Shown: one piece after another, positions 1 through 10,900 of the stretch
How positions within the stretch are numbered: the first letter of the stretch is position 1
Layout of the letters: the number at the start of each line of letters is the position of its first letter
Assembly (NCBI GenBank): GCA_019828565.1
Contig: JAHDYR010000005.1
Coordinates: 1 to 64,000, forward strand
Origin: Carpediemonas membranifera
Taxonomy: Eukaryota > Fornicata
Direction of reading: 5' to 3'
Length of the DNA stretch: 64,000 nucleotides
Program-made: the position numbers and the translations under genes
The notes under the pieces: model-generated
Seen by the model: only the letters and a program-made list of their open reading frames with translations
What the model was told of the DNA's origin: nothing
Database searches by the model: none

Positions 1-71
1 ACATGTTAGAGATGGAACGGAGAACTGTTTACATAAAGTGCACTGCAGGTTGTGCAGGATAACCCATCACA
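1..71 (-). repeat. Ty3-A 3' LTR (cut by window edge)
   Basis: Direct repeat of 4636-4706. It starts (minus strand) TGTGATGGG directly after the purine-rich GGAGGGGAAG at 72-81, a typical plus-strand primer for Ty3 elements, and lies only about 20 bases after the pol stop codon. Confidence 0.9.
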
Positions 72-91
72 CTTCCCCTCCGGAGGGCGAC

Positions 92-1456
92 CTAGCGGCG
101 TCCGCGAGTGCGGAACTTGCGCTTATAGCGGTCGAACAAAGGGCGCAGGTGCGGGTTGGTCTGGAGGTAATCGTCAAGGGCTGACAGCTGGTCGTAGTAG
201 GCGTTATACGGGATGTAACTGTCTTCAGAATCTTCGAGGCCCTGCCAATGGATAAGCATTTCGAGGCGGCCAGAGCGTTCGCGATGCCCGACGATGGACT
301 CGACAGGCTGTTCGTCCTGTTCGAACCCGACCAGGGTCTCAAGGTCCTTGAGCGACGTGTTATGGGCACGTTTGAACGGCACGAGGCGATCGGCATGTAC
401 GAGTAGCTCGGCCTTCGTGACCAGGTCCTGGAGGCGGTAGGTATTGGGGCTCTTCCCTTCCCCACCATGCGGACAGGGCCGCGAATAGGGGCGAGGATTT
501 TGGATGGAGTCTTCGTGGGGTAGCGTACGAGGACGAGTTCCTGGTCTTTCCAGGGGAACTCTAGAGTGTTGGCAGAGGAGGCCTTGGACTGCTCGTACGC
601 CTCGATGCGCTGGCGGGCGAGGTCCTGAACCGCTTTCACGTCGGATTGGAATTTCTTGATTGCGGCTTGGGTTCTCTGGGAGGTGAGGTTGAGGAGTTGA
701 ATCGCGTCTTCAAGCTGGTTGTCCGACAGAGTGGTGAGTCTGGTAGTTGAGCCGAAGAGGATCTCGAACGGCGAAAACCCGGTGGTGGCGTGGGTGGATG
801 AGTTGACGACGTGTTGGACGAATGGTATCAGGTCGACCCAGTCGGTTGACTTAGCGTCGATCAGCAGTGCGCGGAGGCGGCGCATGATAGTTCCGTTGGT
901 CCGCTCGACGATGCCGTTGGACTGTGGATGGTATGCCGTGCTGAAGCGGTGGTTGAGTGTGAGGTGTCGGTTGAGCTCGGCGATGAAGGCGTTGCGGAAC
1001 TGAGATCCTTGGTCTGTCTGAATCTGCTTGGGCAGTCCGAACTGAGCCCATAGGTGGAGCATGGCAGTTGCGGCTTCCGCGGCTGAAGTGCTCTTGGTAG
1101 GATGGAGGAGCACGTATTTCGAAAATGTATCGATGAAGACGACGATATGGGCGAACCCATCGCAGTTAGGCAGGGGCCCGATCGTGTCGATCTGCACGGA
1201 CTCGAATGGGGACAGGGTCTGGGTGGAGTGCCAGGGGTTGAGGTCTTCTTGTGGGCCTTCAGCTTCTGGCAGACTGGGCAGGTGGCCACATAAGTGGCGA
1301 CGTCGTCGCGCATAGACTTCCAGGAGTGGCCGGCGGCCTTGAGGTTGCGGATCGTCTGGTCGACCGCGACGTGTGCGAACTTCCCAGCATGCGCCTGGAC
1401 GATGGTGTCGAGATGGTCGTCCGTCGTTGACTCGTCCGCGCTGGCGCGGACGGGGG
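92..1456 (-). pseudogene. Ty3-A integrase and chromodomain (frame-broken)
   Basis: C-terminal part of the pol polyprotein; it inserts element cDNA into chromosomal DNA. An HHCC zinc domain is seen around 1270-1420 (AHAGKFAHVA, CPVCQ). The catalytic core follows with VQIDTIGP (first Asp), QTDQGSQFRN (second Asp) and GIVERTNG (Glu). A GPVR segment comes next, then a chromodomain near 100-330 (EDSYIPYNAYYDQL). The reading frame shifts near 1452-1456 (GGGGG), 1234-1237 (GGGG) and about 452-465. The same protein in Ty3-B copy 2 is one open frame, so these breaks are either decay or base-calling errors. The chromodomain would be expected to read histone marks and steer insertion. Confidence 0.85.
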
Positions 1457-4400
1457 CCTGGATAGGGCGTCGGCGACGAGGTTTGACGAGCCCGGAATGT
1501 GCCGGATCTCGAACGGGTATTCTGAGAGGATTAGGCGCCACCTTGTCAGCTTCCGGGTGCCCTCCTCTGATTTCATCAACAGCCAGACCAAGTTCCGGTG
1601 GTCTGTTGAGATTGAGAATGGCTTGAGCTTGAGCAGGCTACTGAACTCGGGGCGGGTGACACAGAAGACGATTGCGTACAGCTCCTGCTCGACAGTAGCC
1701 CATCGGCGTTGGGTGTCCGTGAAGGTTTTGGAGAAGAAGGCGAGAGGACGTTTGGTGCCGTCCTTATGCTGCCAGAGGACGCCGCCCAAGGCGATCGTGG
1801 AGGCGTCCGTCTCGAGGGTCCATGTGGCGTTGAGGTCCGGGAGGGCCAGGGCCTCGTGGCTGGTGGACAGTTCCTTCATACGGGCGAAGGCCCTGTCATG
1901 CTGCTCAGTCCAAGGAAGCTTGTCGCTGCCCTTGGGTGACCCTTTCAGGAGGTCGTTCAGCGGGCCGGTGGATTCGGCAGCTGCGGCGGCGAGAGTGGGG
2001 ATGTAGGCGGCAAGGTGGTTGAACTTCCCCATGGTCCGGCGGAGTTCTGTGACGGTCGTCGGGGGCTGCAGGTTAAGGATGGCGTCCACGCGGGACTGGG
2101 CGATGGAGCGGCCACGCGCGTCGATCACGAACCCGCATACTTCGACCTGGTTAGCGCCGATCACGCACTTGTCCGCGCGAAGACGCAGGTTACAGTCGTC
2201 GAGGCGTTCGAGGGTCGTTCTGAGAGTTGAAAGGAAGTCGTCTTGACTGCGGGCGAAGAGGAAGATGTCGTCTATGTAGACTCTGACACCGGGGATGCCC
2301 TCCAAAAGCGACTCCATGGCCCTTTGGAACTTCGCGGGGGCGTTAGTGAGGCCAAAGGGTACGCGCAAAAACTCATAGTGGTGACCTGGGACCGAGAAGG
2401 CGGTCAGGGGGATCGAGGCGGGGTCGACCCGTTGTTGCCAGTATGAGGTGCGGAGATCAAGGCTCGCGAAATAAGAGCATCCGCTGGCCTCGTGTGGGAG
2501 CTCGCGAAGGTCCGGGAGGGGAAATGCGTCCGGAACGGTCACGTCGTTCAGTGCGTTGTAGGCTACACAGAACCGGGGGTCTCCATTTTTCTTGGTTGCC
2601 ATGGTGTGGGGGGACGCATACGAGGATTTCGAGTCCCGGATGATGCCTAGACGGCGCATCTTCTCGATCTCGGCTTGTGCAGCCGAGCCGGGGGTCCCAA
2701 CAAGGGGGCGGGGCCTGCACTTGATCGGCGTCGAAGACGTGAGTTCGATCACATGCGGCTCCAGGTCGCTTCCTTCCGGGTGTAGCGTCGCGTTGAACAG
2801 GCGAGGTCGTTCTGCCACTATAGCACGGACCAGAGATTGGAACTCGGGCCCGTGGTCGTCTGGCACCGTAACGGAGAGGTACTCGTCGTCTGTCGACACC
2901 TCCACCAGGTCGGCGTCCAACATGTGGTGGTCCTCAAGGTCGTCTGGATCGCCCATTGAGGCGGGCATGATGACCAGGCGGTCGTTGGCGATGTACCCAA
3001 GGTGGGCAAGAAGGTCCTTACCAACGAGGACTCGTCCGCTGTCACCCTTGATGACGTGGAGGGGCCAGACGGTCGTAACAGGGCGTCCGTCTACGCTAGG
3101 GAGCGTGATGGCGGCGACAGCGCGCTTACCAGTGGAGATGGTCTTGTTCTCGGCAGATGTGATCACAAGGCTCGAGTCTTCGGTTGAAAGAGCAAGCTCT
3201 TCGGCCTTGGCTGCAGAGATGGTGCAAACATCGGCTCCCGTATCAAGTTTCCCGTTACAAGGAGTTCCATCGATGTTCACCGTGGTGTTGATCGGAACAG
3301 AGGTGGTGTGAACCTCATCGGCAGAAGCTGCCTTCTTCTGGAGGTATATGCAGTTTTCTGTCGTGTGTGTGGAGTTGTAGCCGTGGTGCTTGCAGAAGTT
3401 GGAGAACCGCTCGGGGATTCGGAACTTCTTGCGGTCCTTAAACTGCGCGTAGCGGTCGCCGGAATCGAGCAGCCGGGGCTCCGGGAGGTCGTTGGCGTCG
3501 CTGCGGTCCTGGCTGTCCTCTCGGGCGGATGTCTCGGGCTTCTGCGGAGTGTCGGGCCGGCCATCGCGAGCGTGACGTGGCTTCTTGGGAGGCTTCGAAG
3601 GTGTCGAAGCCTCCTTGAACGCGCGCCAGGGTATCACGACGTTGCCCTCGTGGTCCACGGCGAGATCGCGGAGGGCTGCGATGCATTCGGCGGTGGTGCG
3701 GCGCTGGCCGTCAGCATCCGTCTCGACCAGGGCTTTGTACAGTGTCTTTGCGGCGCTGGTGTATCCTTCGAGGGCGAAACCAGCAACGATGTCACGCGTG
3801 GTGCTCTCGGGGAGGCGTGCGTAGTTGGTTGCGTCGACGTCCGGGTTGAAGGCGTTGAGGAGGTTCTCGACCTTGCTGAGCGCGAGCCTGTGCTGCGCCG
3901 AGGGGCCGAATAGAGTGGGGTGGGACGAGCTTGCAAGGGCAGCAAGCCGGGTGCCCCTGTCCGTGGAAGGCATCAGGGCTAAGTATAGGTGAGGGAGAAT
4001 GGTCTCGGCCTCAGCAGCGAGGCGTTGGCGGAGGCTGGAGGTGTCTGCCACAGGGACCGAGGAGGGCAGACCCTCGTTCGCCGAACTAACGAAGTCCGCG
4101 CTGCGCGAGGGCTCGTCATCGAGCGGGTTGGCCAGGCAGGTGTAGGTCAGGAGGGAGATGGGTTGGCCTGGATCGGCCCGGAGGAGGGATGCGGTGTCCT
4201 GTAGCTCTTCCATAGTGTCGTCGAACAGGGCTTGGGCCCTGCGGAACGCAGGCTTCGTAAGGCTCGAGCCCTTGTACCGCGCCTCGGCGGCCGCGCAGAG
4301 GAGGAATAGGTCATCCTCCAGAAGGGCCTTGATCGCCCGGAGGCGCTTCGAGATGAGGTGGGAACGCGGGGAGAATGCCGGTTCCCCTGCATCGCGTTTG

Positions 4401-4639
4401 CTTCCCTCGGTGTCGCTAATGAGGGATTTGGTGAGCTCTTCGAACGTCGGGAACGCTTCCGAATGGCGCCATGAAGCCTTAATGAGTTCAAGGCTCTTGG
4501 CCGTGAGGCAGTTGAAGAACGAGCGCGGATGCTTCACGTTCAGGACCTCACGGGCCCACTTTTCGTGAGCGGCGTGGAGCGTCTTGGCGTCTGAAACGCT
4601 CTGGATAGTGTGAGCATCAGAATATCGATATTGTGACAT
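1452..4639 (-). CDS. Ty3-A gag-protease-RT-RNase H polyprotein
   Basis: A single open frame of about 1,060 residues before the first frame break, with no stop between gag and pol. The N-terminal 400 residues are gag-like and align with the Ty3-B gag (a shared segment around W-R...F-x-T-F-E-x-L). A zinc-knuckle variant C-x2-H-x5-H-x4-C (FCKHHGYNSTHTTENC) sits near residue 415. The aspartic protease motif is LDTGAD, with Asp near residue 466. The RT YIDD box lies near 788-791 and the RNase H motif ETDAS near 943, ending LVADALSRP. The first ATG lies inside the end of the 5' LTR; no better start is visible downstream before homology to Ty3-B gag begins. Confidence 0.9.
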
Positions 4640-4706
4640 GTTAGAGATGGAACGGAGAACTGTTTACATAAAGTGCACTGCAGGTTGTGCAGGATAACCC
4701 ATCACA
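4632..4706 (-). repeat. Ty3-A 5' LTR (75 bp)
   Basis: Direct repeat of window positions 1-71, with the extra bases needed to end in CA. Minus-strand ends are TGTGA...TCACA, the usual short inverted LTR termini. At about 75 bp it is far below the several hundred bases usual for Ty3/gypsy LTRs. The gag ATG is 8 bases before its end. Confidence 0.85.
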
Positions 4707-5077
4707 GAGGGCCCATGCGACGGGTCAGTGCGGTTAAGCAAGATGGCGTGACGGTCGCCTATGAAGTTCAGGACCTCAACCAGGGAAGCCAAGGCAAGAT
4801 ATTGAAGGTCGACGCCTCGCGCGTACGCAGATTTAACCCTGGCAATCTATCCGAGCGAGAGATCAAGGACTTGGCCGCCACGGCGAACGATGAGTGGGAA
4901 GTGGACCGTATTTCCAAATCGCGAGGGAACGGAACACGAACCAAACGCGAATACCGCGTTCACTGGTCTGGTTTCGAGGACGAGGAGGCGACATGGCAGG
5001 ATTGGGACTCCGTCAAGGACCTGGAAGCATTAGATATATATTTGAAGTCTGACCAAGCCAAACTGGACGGTCTATAA
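4707..5077 (+). pseudogene. Integrase C-terminus and chromodomain remnant of an older Ty3 element
   Basis: The frame gives a GPMRRV segment like the integrase GPY/F region. A chromodomain-like stretch follows (EWEVDRISKSR, YRVHWSGF, EATWQDWDSV), ending at a normal stop. No RT, RNase H or catalytic integrase core remains. Ty3-A abuts it directly at 4706, so this is the host element Ty3-A landed in; the open frame extends left only into the Ty3-A LTR by chance. Only the tail of the older element is in the window, and the chromodomain sequence differs clearly from Ty3-A and Ty3-B, so it is a separate family. Confidence 0.75.
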
Positions 5078-5119
5078 ATCTTCACCACATCTAATCGCTC
5101 CAGCGTCAAGTCATCAGAT

Positions 5120-6265
5120 TTATTCGTCGTCCGACTCCTCGGTATCGGTCAGCTCGACCAACCAAGACGCGTCAGCGTGGCGCTCAAGATCGTGCTCAGC
5201 AAGATAGTCGCGCACACAACGGACGAGACCGAGATCGGCGTTCAGCCAGACGATGCTGAGGCCAGAGTAACCCTCATACTGGAGTATGAGAGCGAAGGTC
5301 CCAGGTCCACGAGTCGTTTTGAGGAATTCATGACGGACAACACACGTCACGGTGTAGTAACGGTCCGGGTCCGAGACCTGAATAGGCTCCCAGTGGACCT
5401 CGTCACCGATCGCAGGCAGGTGACCCTCGCGACACAGCTCGTCGACCAGGGTCGCCCAGAAGGCGCTGGGAGCTGAGATGCAGCGGCTGATCCCGAAGAG
5501 TGCCACTCGGAAGTAATCGGGCGAGAGGACGAGGATCAGCAGGCGGTTGAGGTATCCGCGAGCCGTGGTATCCGACGTGACACCGGCAGCAGCGCGAACT
5601 GCGGCCACGAGCCCGGCAGAGTAGCGCCCACTACCGGTCAGGCTGATGTCGCCACTCCGGAGGGCTGCTGAGACGATATCGCCATCAGTGAGCGTCGGGC
5701 ACAGCTTGATCTTGAGGTGGGTCACCACCCCAGCGAGAGCGAACTGGCAGTAAGCCACGAGGTTAAGAATCTGGCGAGACTTCTTAACATCGGTGACTAC
5801 CGCGGCGTCGTGGAGGCGACCCTGCTCAATGGCGTCGAAGATACGCTGAAGAGGCATTTCAATCGAGTTGCTGTAGCCATTCAGGCGCCGGGAGACCTCA
5901 GCTCTGATGTCGCGGGAAGATTCATAGATGCCGTCACGGGTCGAGTAACACGCTCTGCGGCTTGTACACGGTGCCTGGATGAGTGGTTGATTGATATTTG
6001 TTACTTACAGGTTACCGGAGGCCAAGCGCTTGCGCTGAGTACGTGTTTGAGCACGAAGAGAACGACAGACGGCGGAATGAGCGGAAACAAGAGGCTTAGT
6101 GAGTTCCTCGTCACCAATTTCGGCGATTTTAGCGCGAATAGTATCCAGAATTGCTTCTACGGCGGCGTTGTCCGACATCAACTGAGTTGACGGCGACATA
6201 TTCTGCACTTTTGGAACAATCGGTTTCAGGACGAAACCTAGAGCAGTAATAGGACGCCAAATCAA
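5120..6265 (-). CDS. Two-exon gene, function unknown
   Basis: Not recognised. Exon 1 runs from 6265 (or from Met codons at 6199 or 6178) to 6009; exon 2 from 5870 to the TAA at 5120. Joining across a GTAAGT...CTACAG intron keeps the frame: the split codon CT|C gives Leu, followed by Asn-Ser-Ile-Glu and the long exon-2 frame. The product is about 335 residues (313 from the second Met), mostly soluble, with Leu/Ala-rich helical stretches early, no clear transmembrane segment or signal peptide, and an acidic tail (TDTEESDDE). No retroelement motif is visible. It is convergent with the chromodomain remnant, 42 bases away. It is the best candidate for a non-transposon gene here, though an accessory gene of an unseen element is possible. 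Confidence 0.6.
5871..6008 (-). other. Spliceosomal intron (138 nt)
   Basis: Minus strand: GTAAGTAA at the donor, CTACAG at the acceptor. Removing it joins two open frames without a shift. Reading through instead gives a stop at once (the TAA inside GTAA). Confidence 0.65.
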
Positions 6266-7047
6266 GCTAATTCATCTATTTACTAAGCGCTGTAGCCTAT
6301 TAGCTCCATCGGAAGCCGATTGATGTTGTTAATGAAGTACGAGCGCGCCAGGAAAAATGAAAGGCCCAAAACTCGCCAACGAAGGCCTTTTGGAGCCTCT
6401 TAATGCCTTTTTCGGCGTCTGCGTAAGTTTCAGCGCAAATGGTACAGTACTTCTTCTTATTCTTCTAGACGCCGAGATCAACCCTCGAATTACTTAGAAG
6501 CATGCGTAACACGTAATATTTTTCGAGACACGGCCATATGAGGCCGTGGAGGGGCAGGGATAAGCCTCTATGAATACGGGCGAACCCTAGCCGTCCGTTT
6601 GACTGTCATTGACGTCGGTAAGTTCGGACCCTATATGCGGTTCATGAGGGCGGCGAAGCCCTGGTAAGACCATCTTAACACGTAACATAGCAATTGCTTA
6701 CACAGTGGATCCACGTTATCATATACAGCTGTCGGGTTTTATTCCCATGTCACCGTTGGTGATACCATAATTCCGTATCGGAAGACCGCGGGTCGGGCGT
6801 TGCCCACTCCACTGCCAATGGAGTAGACCGTTGCATAGCTTGGGTGGCACCAAACAATAACACGGATGACCCTAGGCCAACCTAACCCCCGTAACTCGTT
6901 GAGTGTCATGCCTATTACCCAGGCATGGAGGGGCAGTGTGGTGGTCATAGACCACACTAATCATTTATACAGTTTAAGCCATTTATTGGCACAAGGGTTT
7001 TCTCTTCTTCTTTCCCTGTAAAAGCATTCTCCGCATTAGCGAGGCAC
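6266..7047. other. Stretch without a recognised gene
   Basis: AT-richer than the rest of the window. No frame over 75 codons looks like coding sequence. It contains a small GTAAGT...TTCTAG candidate intron (6423-6468, plus strand) in a frame too short to trust. No tRNA, LTR or DIRS terminus was seen. It ends exactly where the truncated RLE-1 copy begins. Confidence 0.5.
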
Positions 7048-7400
7048 AGGCCGATCTGCTCATGCTAGCGGCAACGTCAGCTGATGGAACGCCCCTCCAC
7101 GGCGATATGATCGTCGATGTGGTCGTCTCACAGTCGATCAAGGATGGGATCCGTGACAAGGCCGCTCAGTTCTCGAGGTTCGACTGCGAGCTCATCGCGG
7201 CCAGCTGTGACCTCGTTGGCAACACGAGAGCTGACCCCGAGGACCGCAAGTCGTGCTGGGTGTGGCGTCTGTGCGAGAGGCTCGGTCTGAGCGCGGAGGT
7301 CCGTCGGGACCTGCGCAGTCGGGTCGTCTTGGCTGTGTGGGCTGGGAACGCGGCGGTCATCCGTGACTACCGCGAGCAGTGCCGCGTGGCACAGCTCTAA
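7048..7400 (+). pseudogene. RLE-1 endonuclease C-terminus (truncated copy)
   Basis: Fragment of the RLE-like domain starting at ADLLMLAATS and running to the normal stop. Codons are identical to the full copy. It lacks RT and zinc finger and has no start of its own, so no function is expected; it shows that this site has been hit more than once. Confidence 0.85.
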
Positions 7401-7605
7401 CTGTGGTGTGCCCTTCGCGTGTGAGAGAGGCGTCGTAGTCGAGCCAGTCGAGACATCCGAGATTTTTGCACATGTGCAAAATTTCGATTTCGAAAGCGAC
7501 CCCGCCGAGGCTTACGACTCCGACTACATAACCCACGAGCTCTACTAGGGACCCCCACCTGCTGACCCTCTGCGCGCGGTAAGAACGTTCTTTCAGATGA
7601 TTAAA
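7048..7605 (+). mobile_element. RLE-1, 5'-truncated copy (3' end only)
   Basis: Matches 11064-11624 at an offset of 4,016, apart from a 2-base and a 1-base indel. It carries the last 117 codons of the endonuclease domain and the full 3' UTR. It is followed directly by GGGCGTGTAGCTCA, the first 14 bases of the tRNA-Ala gene, so it too was inserted at that site. The sequence left of 7048 does not hold the tRNA 5' end, so its own left target duplication is lost or was never made. Confidence 0.88.
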
Positions 7606-7619
7606 GGGCGTGTAGCTCA
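7606..7619 (+). repeat. Target-site duplication, left copy (5' end of tRNA-Ala)
   Basis: GGGCGTGTAGCTCA, identical to 11625-11638, which are the first 14 bases of the intact tRNA-Ala gene. The two copies flank the full RLE-1. Confidence 0.93.
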
Positions 7620-7996
7620 TGAAGTTTGCCAAAAGCGCAATCCAGGACGCTTTAGCTTCCGGAGGCGTTGTAAGCACCCTTCAAGAGCCGTCAGACGCGA
7701 TTTTCGCGTTCCTCCGTGCGACTTTGCTTCGATATGTGCCGCCGTCGCTAATGCGGGAACATGCGTCGACAAGACAGCGTTTCAAACGAGCATTGTGCTC
7801 GAAGAACGTTATCTCGATGCTATTTACTGCTGATGCCAGCGCTAAGAGCAAGCGTTTCAACGTCGCCGTCGCGAACGAAATCGTGTACTTCCTGTCGCCG
7901 CTATTCAACGCTCATCCTGTCCTGTTCGACAAAAGGACTCCATTGACCGGATATCCGCTGGTCTGGAGCGCATCTGCCTTCACGTTGAACAGATGA
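7619..7996 (+). CDS. RLE-1 ORF1, 125 residues, unknown function
   Basis: Not recognised as a known family. It is a basic, mostly helical-looking protein with no Cys-His finger. The ATG is formed at, or one base before, the element's first nucleotide: the A can belong to the tRNA target duplication and TG to the element, so the mRNA would have no element-encoded leader. The stop overlaps the next start as ATGA (7993-7996), which suggests stop-restart translation of ORF2. It may act as the nucleic-acid-binding ORF1 common in LINEs, but this is inference. Confidence 0.6.
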   Translation: MKFAKSAIQDALASGGVVSTLQEPSDAIFAFLRATLLRYVPPSLMREHASTRQRFKRALCSKNVISMLFTADASAKSKRFNVAVANEIVYFLSPLFNAHPVLFDKRTPLTGYPLVWSASAFTLNR

Positions 7997-10900
7997 AGCT
8001 TTCTCCGACATCTCTTCGTCTCCTTATTCTCAAGCTCGACACGCGAGTGCTGCTGGACTCCTCTGGCACACAGAGCGTTCTTCATGAGAGTAAAAGAGAC
8101 GATTTGATCGACGAGTTGCTTTCCATGGGGTGCCCAATCAACACAATGGGCCTCCTGCCGTCGGATAGTCCGACTGATGCCAGCGGAACTCAGGCCGAAC
8201 CGGTTAGTGTGCCCCAGGAGGCATCGTTGGCCGTGCCGGACTCCCCGCCGTCCGTTCCCGCCGAGTTGGCCGGGCCGGAGAATGCCTCGCCCAGCCCGTC
8301 TCAGACGAGGCCAGCCGCAGTGATTGTGCGCTCTCCGGAGCCACCACGTGCAGGCGGCCAGACATCTGAGGCGGGTGGTGCCGTTGCCCTGGTCGACAGA
8401 GTTGTAGGTGTTGAGTCACCTTACGGCACCGGGGGCGAGGCCTCTAGTCAGGATACCTCGGCACCCACGCAACCGAGCTCGAGCTCGGACAGCAGCCCTG
8501 CTGCTGTCATCAGGGCCACCTTTGACGAGTGGGTCCCCGACGCCATGCGCGCCGACCACTGGACCACTCCAGAGCAGGTGACGGCCACCCTGTGCGACCC
8601 AGCCCTCGTCCGGGCCCTTATGGACGAGTCCAACCGTGGGTCGGCCACGGGTCGATTCAGCCAGAGTCGGCTCCGGCAGCTCTGTGAGGCATTGAGGGGC
8701 TTTGTCCCCGAGACCGTCAGGTCGACACTGCCAGTCCTGCCCAACGGCGGTAGGATCTTCACCAAGCTGCCCCCGGTGGTTGCCAAGATCGCCCAGGCCT
8801 GCTTCGGGTCAGTCCCGCAGCCGGCGCCCCGGGTGACCTGGGTACCTGATGGGGCCGCACGCCAGCGCAGTGTCCCCGAGCCGTTCTTGCCAGCTCACAG
8901 CGCCATGTTTGTGGGGAAGTTGCTCCCCGCGAAGAGGGCCAGACTGGCATGGGCGAAGAGCTTTGTCGCGCTGCTCAATGAGTACGCCGCAGCCCCGGCC
9001 CACGGGAAGCCCGACGTTGTCCGCCGCATCTTGACCTTCGCGCAGGGTCTCTATGCTCCTCCGGAGCGGACCACCGAGCAGCCCCGGCTGAAAGCCAGTG
9101 CGCGCGCACTCAGGTTGGGACAACGAGGCTTCTATTCTCGCGCCACGCAAGCTCTCTCCGCCGGAGAGTTCGCTGGGGATCGCGCGTGGGTGGAGGCCAG
9201 GCTCTGTGAGAGCCAGGTGCAGCCGTCTGGTAGTCGGCTGGCAGCAGTGTCGGGTCCCGCGTCCACACTGAACCACTGCCAAATGACTGTCCCTGCGGTG
9301 AAGAAGGCACTTAAGAGCCTCAACGCCGAGTCCGCACCGGGTCCTTCAGGCCTATCTTACCTTCATCTGAAGGCGATGGGCCGGGCCATCGGGTGGAATG
9401 AACTCGCCGCGGCTCTTGTGCCCCTGCTCGAGGATATGCTCGAGGGCGTCGCCTGCCTGGAGCCATTTTCCCACTGCATCCTTGTGCCGATCCCGAAGAA
9501 GGATGGCAAGCCGCGCCCCGTCTCAATAGGCGACAGCCTTCGTCGTCTCGCAGCGAAGGTGGCAGTTCGTCAGGCTGCTGCCCGGCTGCGGGACGACAAG
9601 GCGTTGCCGGGTCAGTATGGCCTCGGCGAGAAGTGCGGGCTCGAGGAGCTAACCAATCTTGTGAGGGAGCATCATCGTGGCGGCGGTCAGGTGATCGCTT
9701 TGGATCTTACCAACGCATATGGATGCATGAGTAGATCTCACCTTCGCGATGCGACAGCTGCATACTGCCCGTCGCTTTCCGAGTACCTCGAACTGATGTT
9801 GCTTAATCCAATGCTGTTCTCAGCAACCGGGATGGTCCTCAGATCACTCGAAGGAATTCCGCAAGGGGATCCTACGAGCCCGCTGCTGTTCAGTTGCGGC
9901 ATGAAGCCCCTTTTGGACGATCTTCGGACCGAGTTTCCAAACTACGCATTTTATGCCTATCAGGATGATGTCTACTGCCTGATGCCCAAGGACGCTACAG
10001 AGAGTGAGACGAACACGGTCATCATGACCGCGACGTCCAATTTCGCCAGAGTCGGGTTGAAGGTCAACGAGAAGAAGACTGTCATCGCCGGGCTGGGCCT
10101 AGTGGCCAGTGAATCCTCGCTTGCGCCGCGCGGCGAGGCTTTCAAGGTCCTGGGCACGCCGGTGGGGCCGGCTGCGTACGTCAAGGAGCAGGTCTGCAGG
10201 CAGTTCGAAGGCGTCAGCGAGCAGGCTGGACGCGTGAGCGACATGGTGGCAGACGTAGGGCCCACGTCTATCATCGTCGCTAACAACATGACGCGTGCGT
10301 GCCTGCTGCCCAAACTGTCGCACCTCTACCGCAATGTGTGCCCGACGTCCGACCTCGTCGGCGTTGGGCGTCGCTTTGAGGAGGAGACGCTCGTTCCATT
10401 GCTCTCCAACCTCGTTGGTGCCGATGCAGTGATTGGTACGCTCGAAAGAGCGGGCCTTAGCATCACGCAGGGAGGTCTTGGATGGGGAATTCCGTCCATC
10501 GTGTGGCCGGCGGCATATCTCGGTGCCGTGAAGCAGCTCTTTGACCAAAAACATCTCACCGAACGTGCCCAATGAGGCATTTCAGGCGGTTGGTGCTGCT
10601 GGTGGTCCGCAGGACGTGGATGCCCTGAAGAAGTGGAAGACTTCGACTCCGCAGTTTGAACTGACGACGAAAGTGCGGGAGTTCAAGCAGAAGGAGCTTA
10701 CGGCGAAGAGATCGTTTATTTCTGAGCCTTATGTGCGTGCAGTGTCCACATTGACGCCGTTCGATCCCGTTCTTTCGGGTTCCGATTTGGCAACTGCAAT
10801 TCTCCGCCTACACCTGTCTCTTGACCCCTACGTGATAGACAAAGCCAAACCATGCCCCCTGTGCGGCAGATCTGTTGCGGATTGGTCTCATGGACTCTCT

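Larger units (their letters stand above)
1..4706 (-). mobile_element. Ty3-A: Ty3/gypsy chromodomain LTR retrotransposon
   Basis: Nearly complete element read on the minus strand: 5' LTR, gag, protease, reverse transcriptase, RNase H, integrase, chromodomain, polypurine tract, 3' LTR cut by the window edge. The domain order (RT-RH before integrase) places it in Ty3/gypsy, and the C-terminal chromodomain in the chromovirus-like group. The two LTR copies agree over all 71 comparable bases, which suggests a recent insertion. It lies in an older integrase/chromodomain remnant (4707-5077). Three frame breaks interrupt pol, all near homopolymer runs. Confidence 0.93.

Noticed and set aside
6423-6468. 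46-base GTAAGT...TTCTAG candidate intron
   Set aside because: Splicing gives only about 37 codons with no homology; kept only as a note for RNA-seq.
6739-6957. 72-codon minus frame
   Set aside because: No motif, no partner and no homology; compatible with chance.
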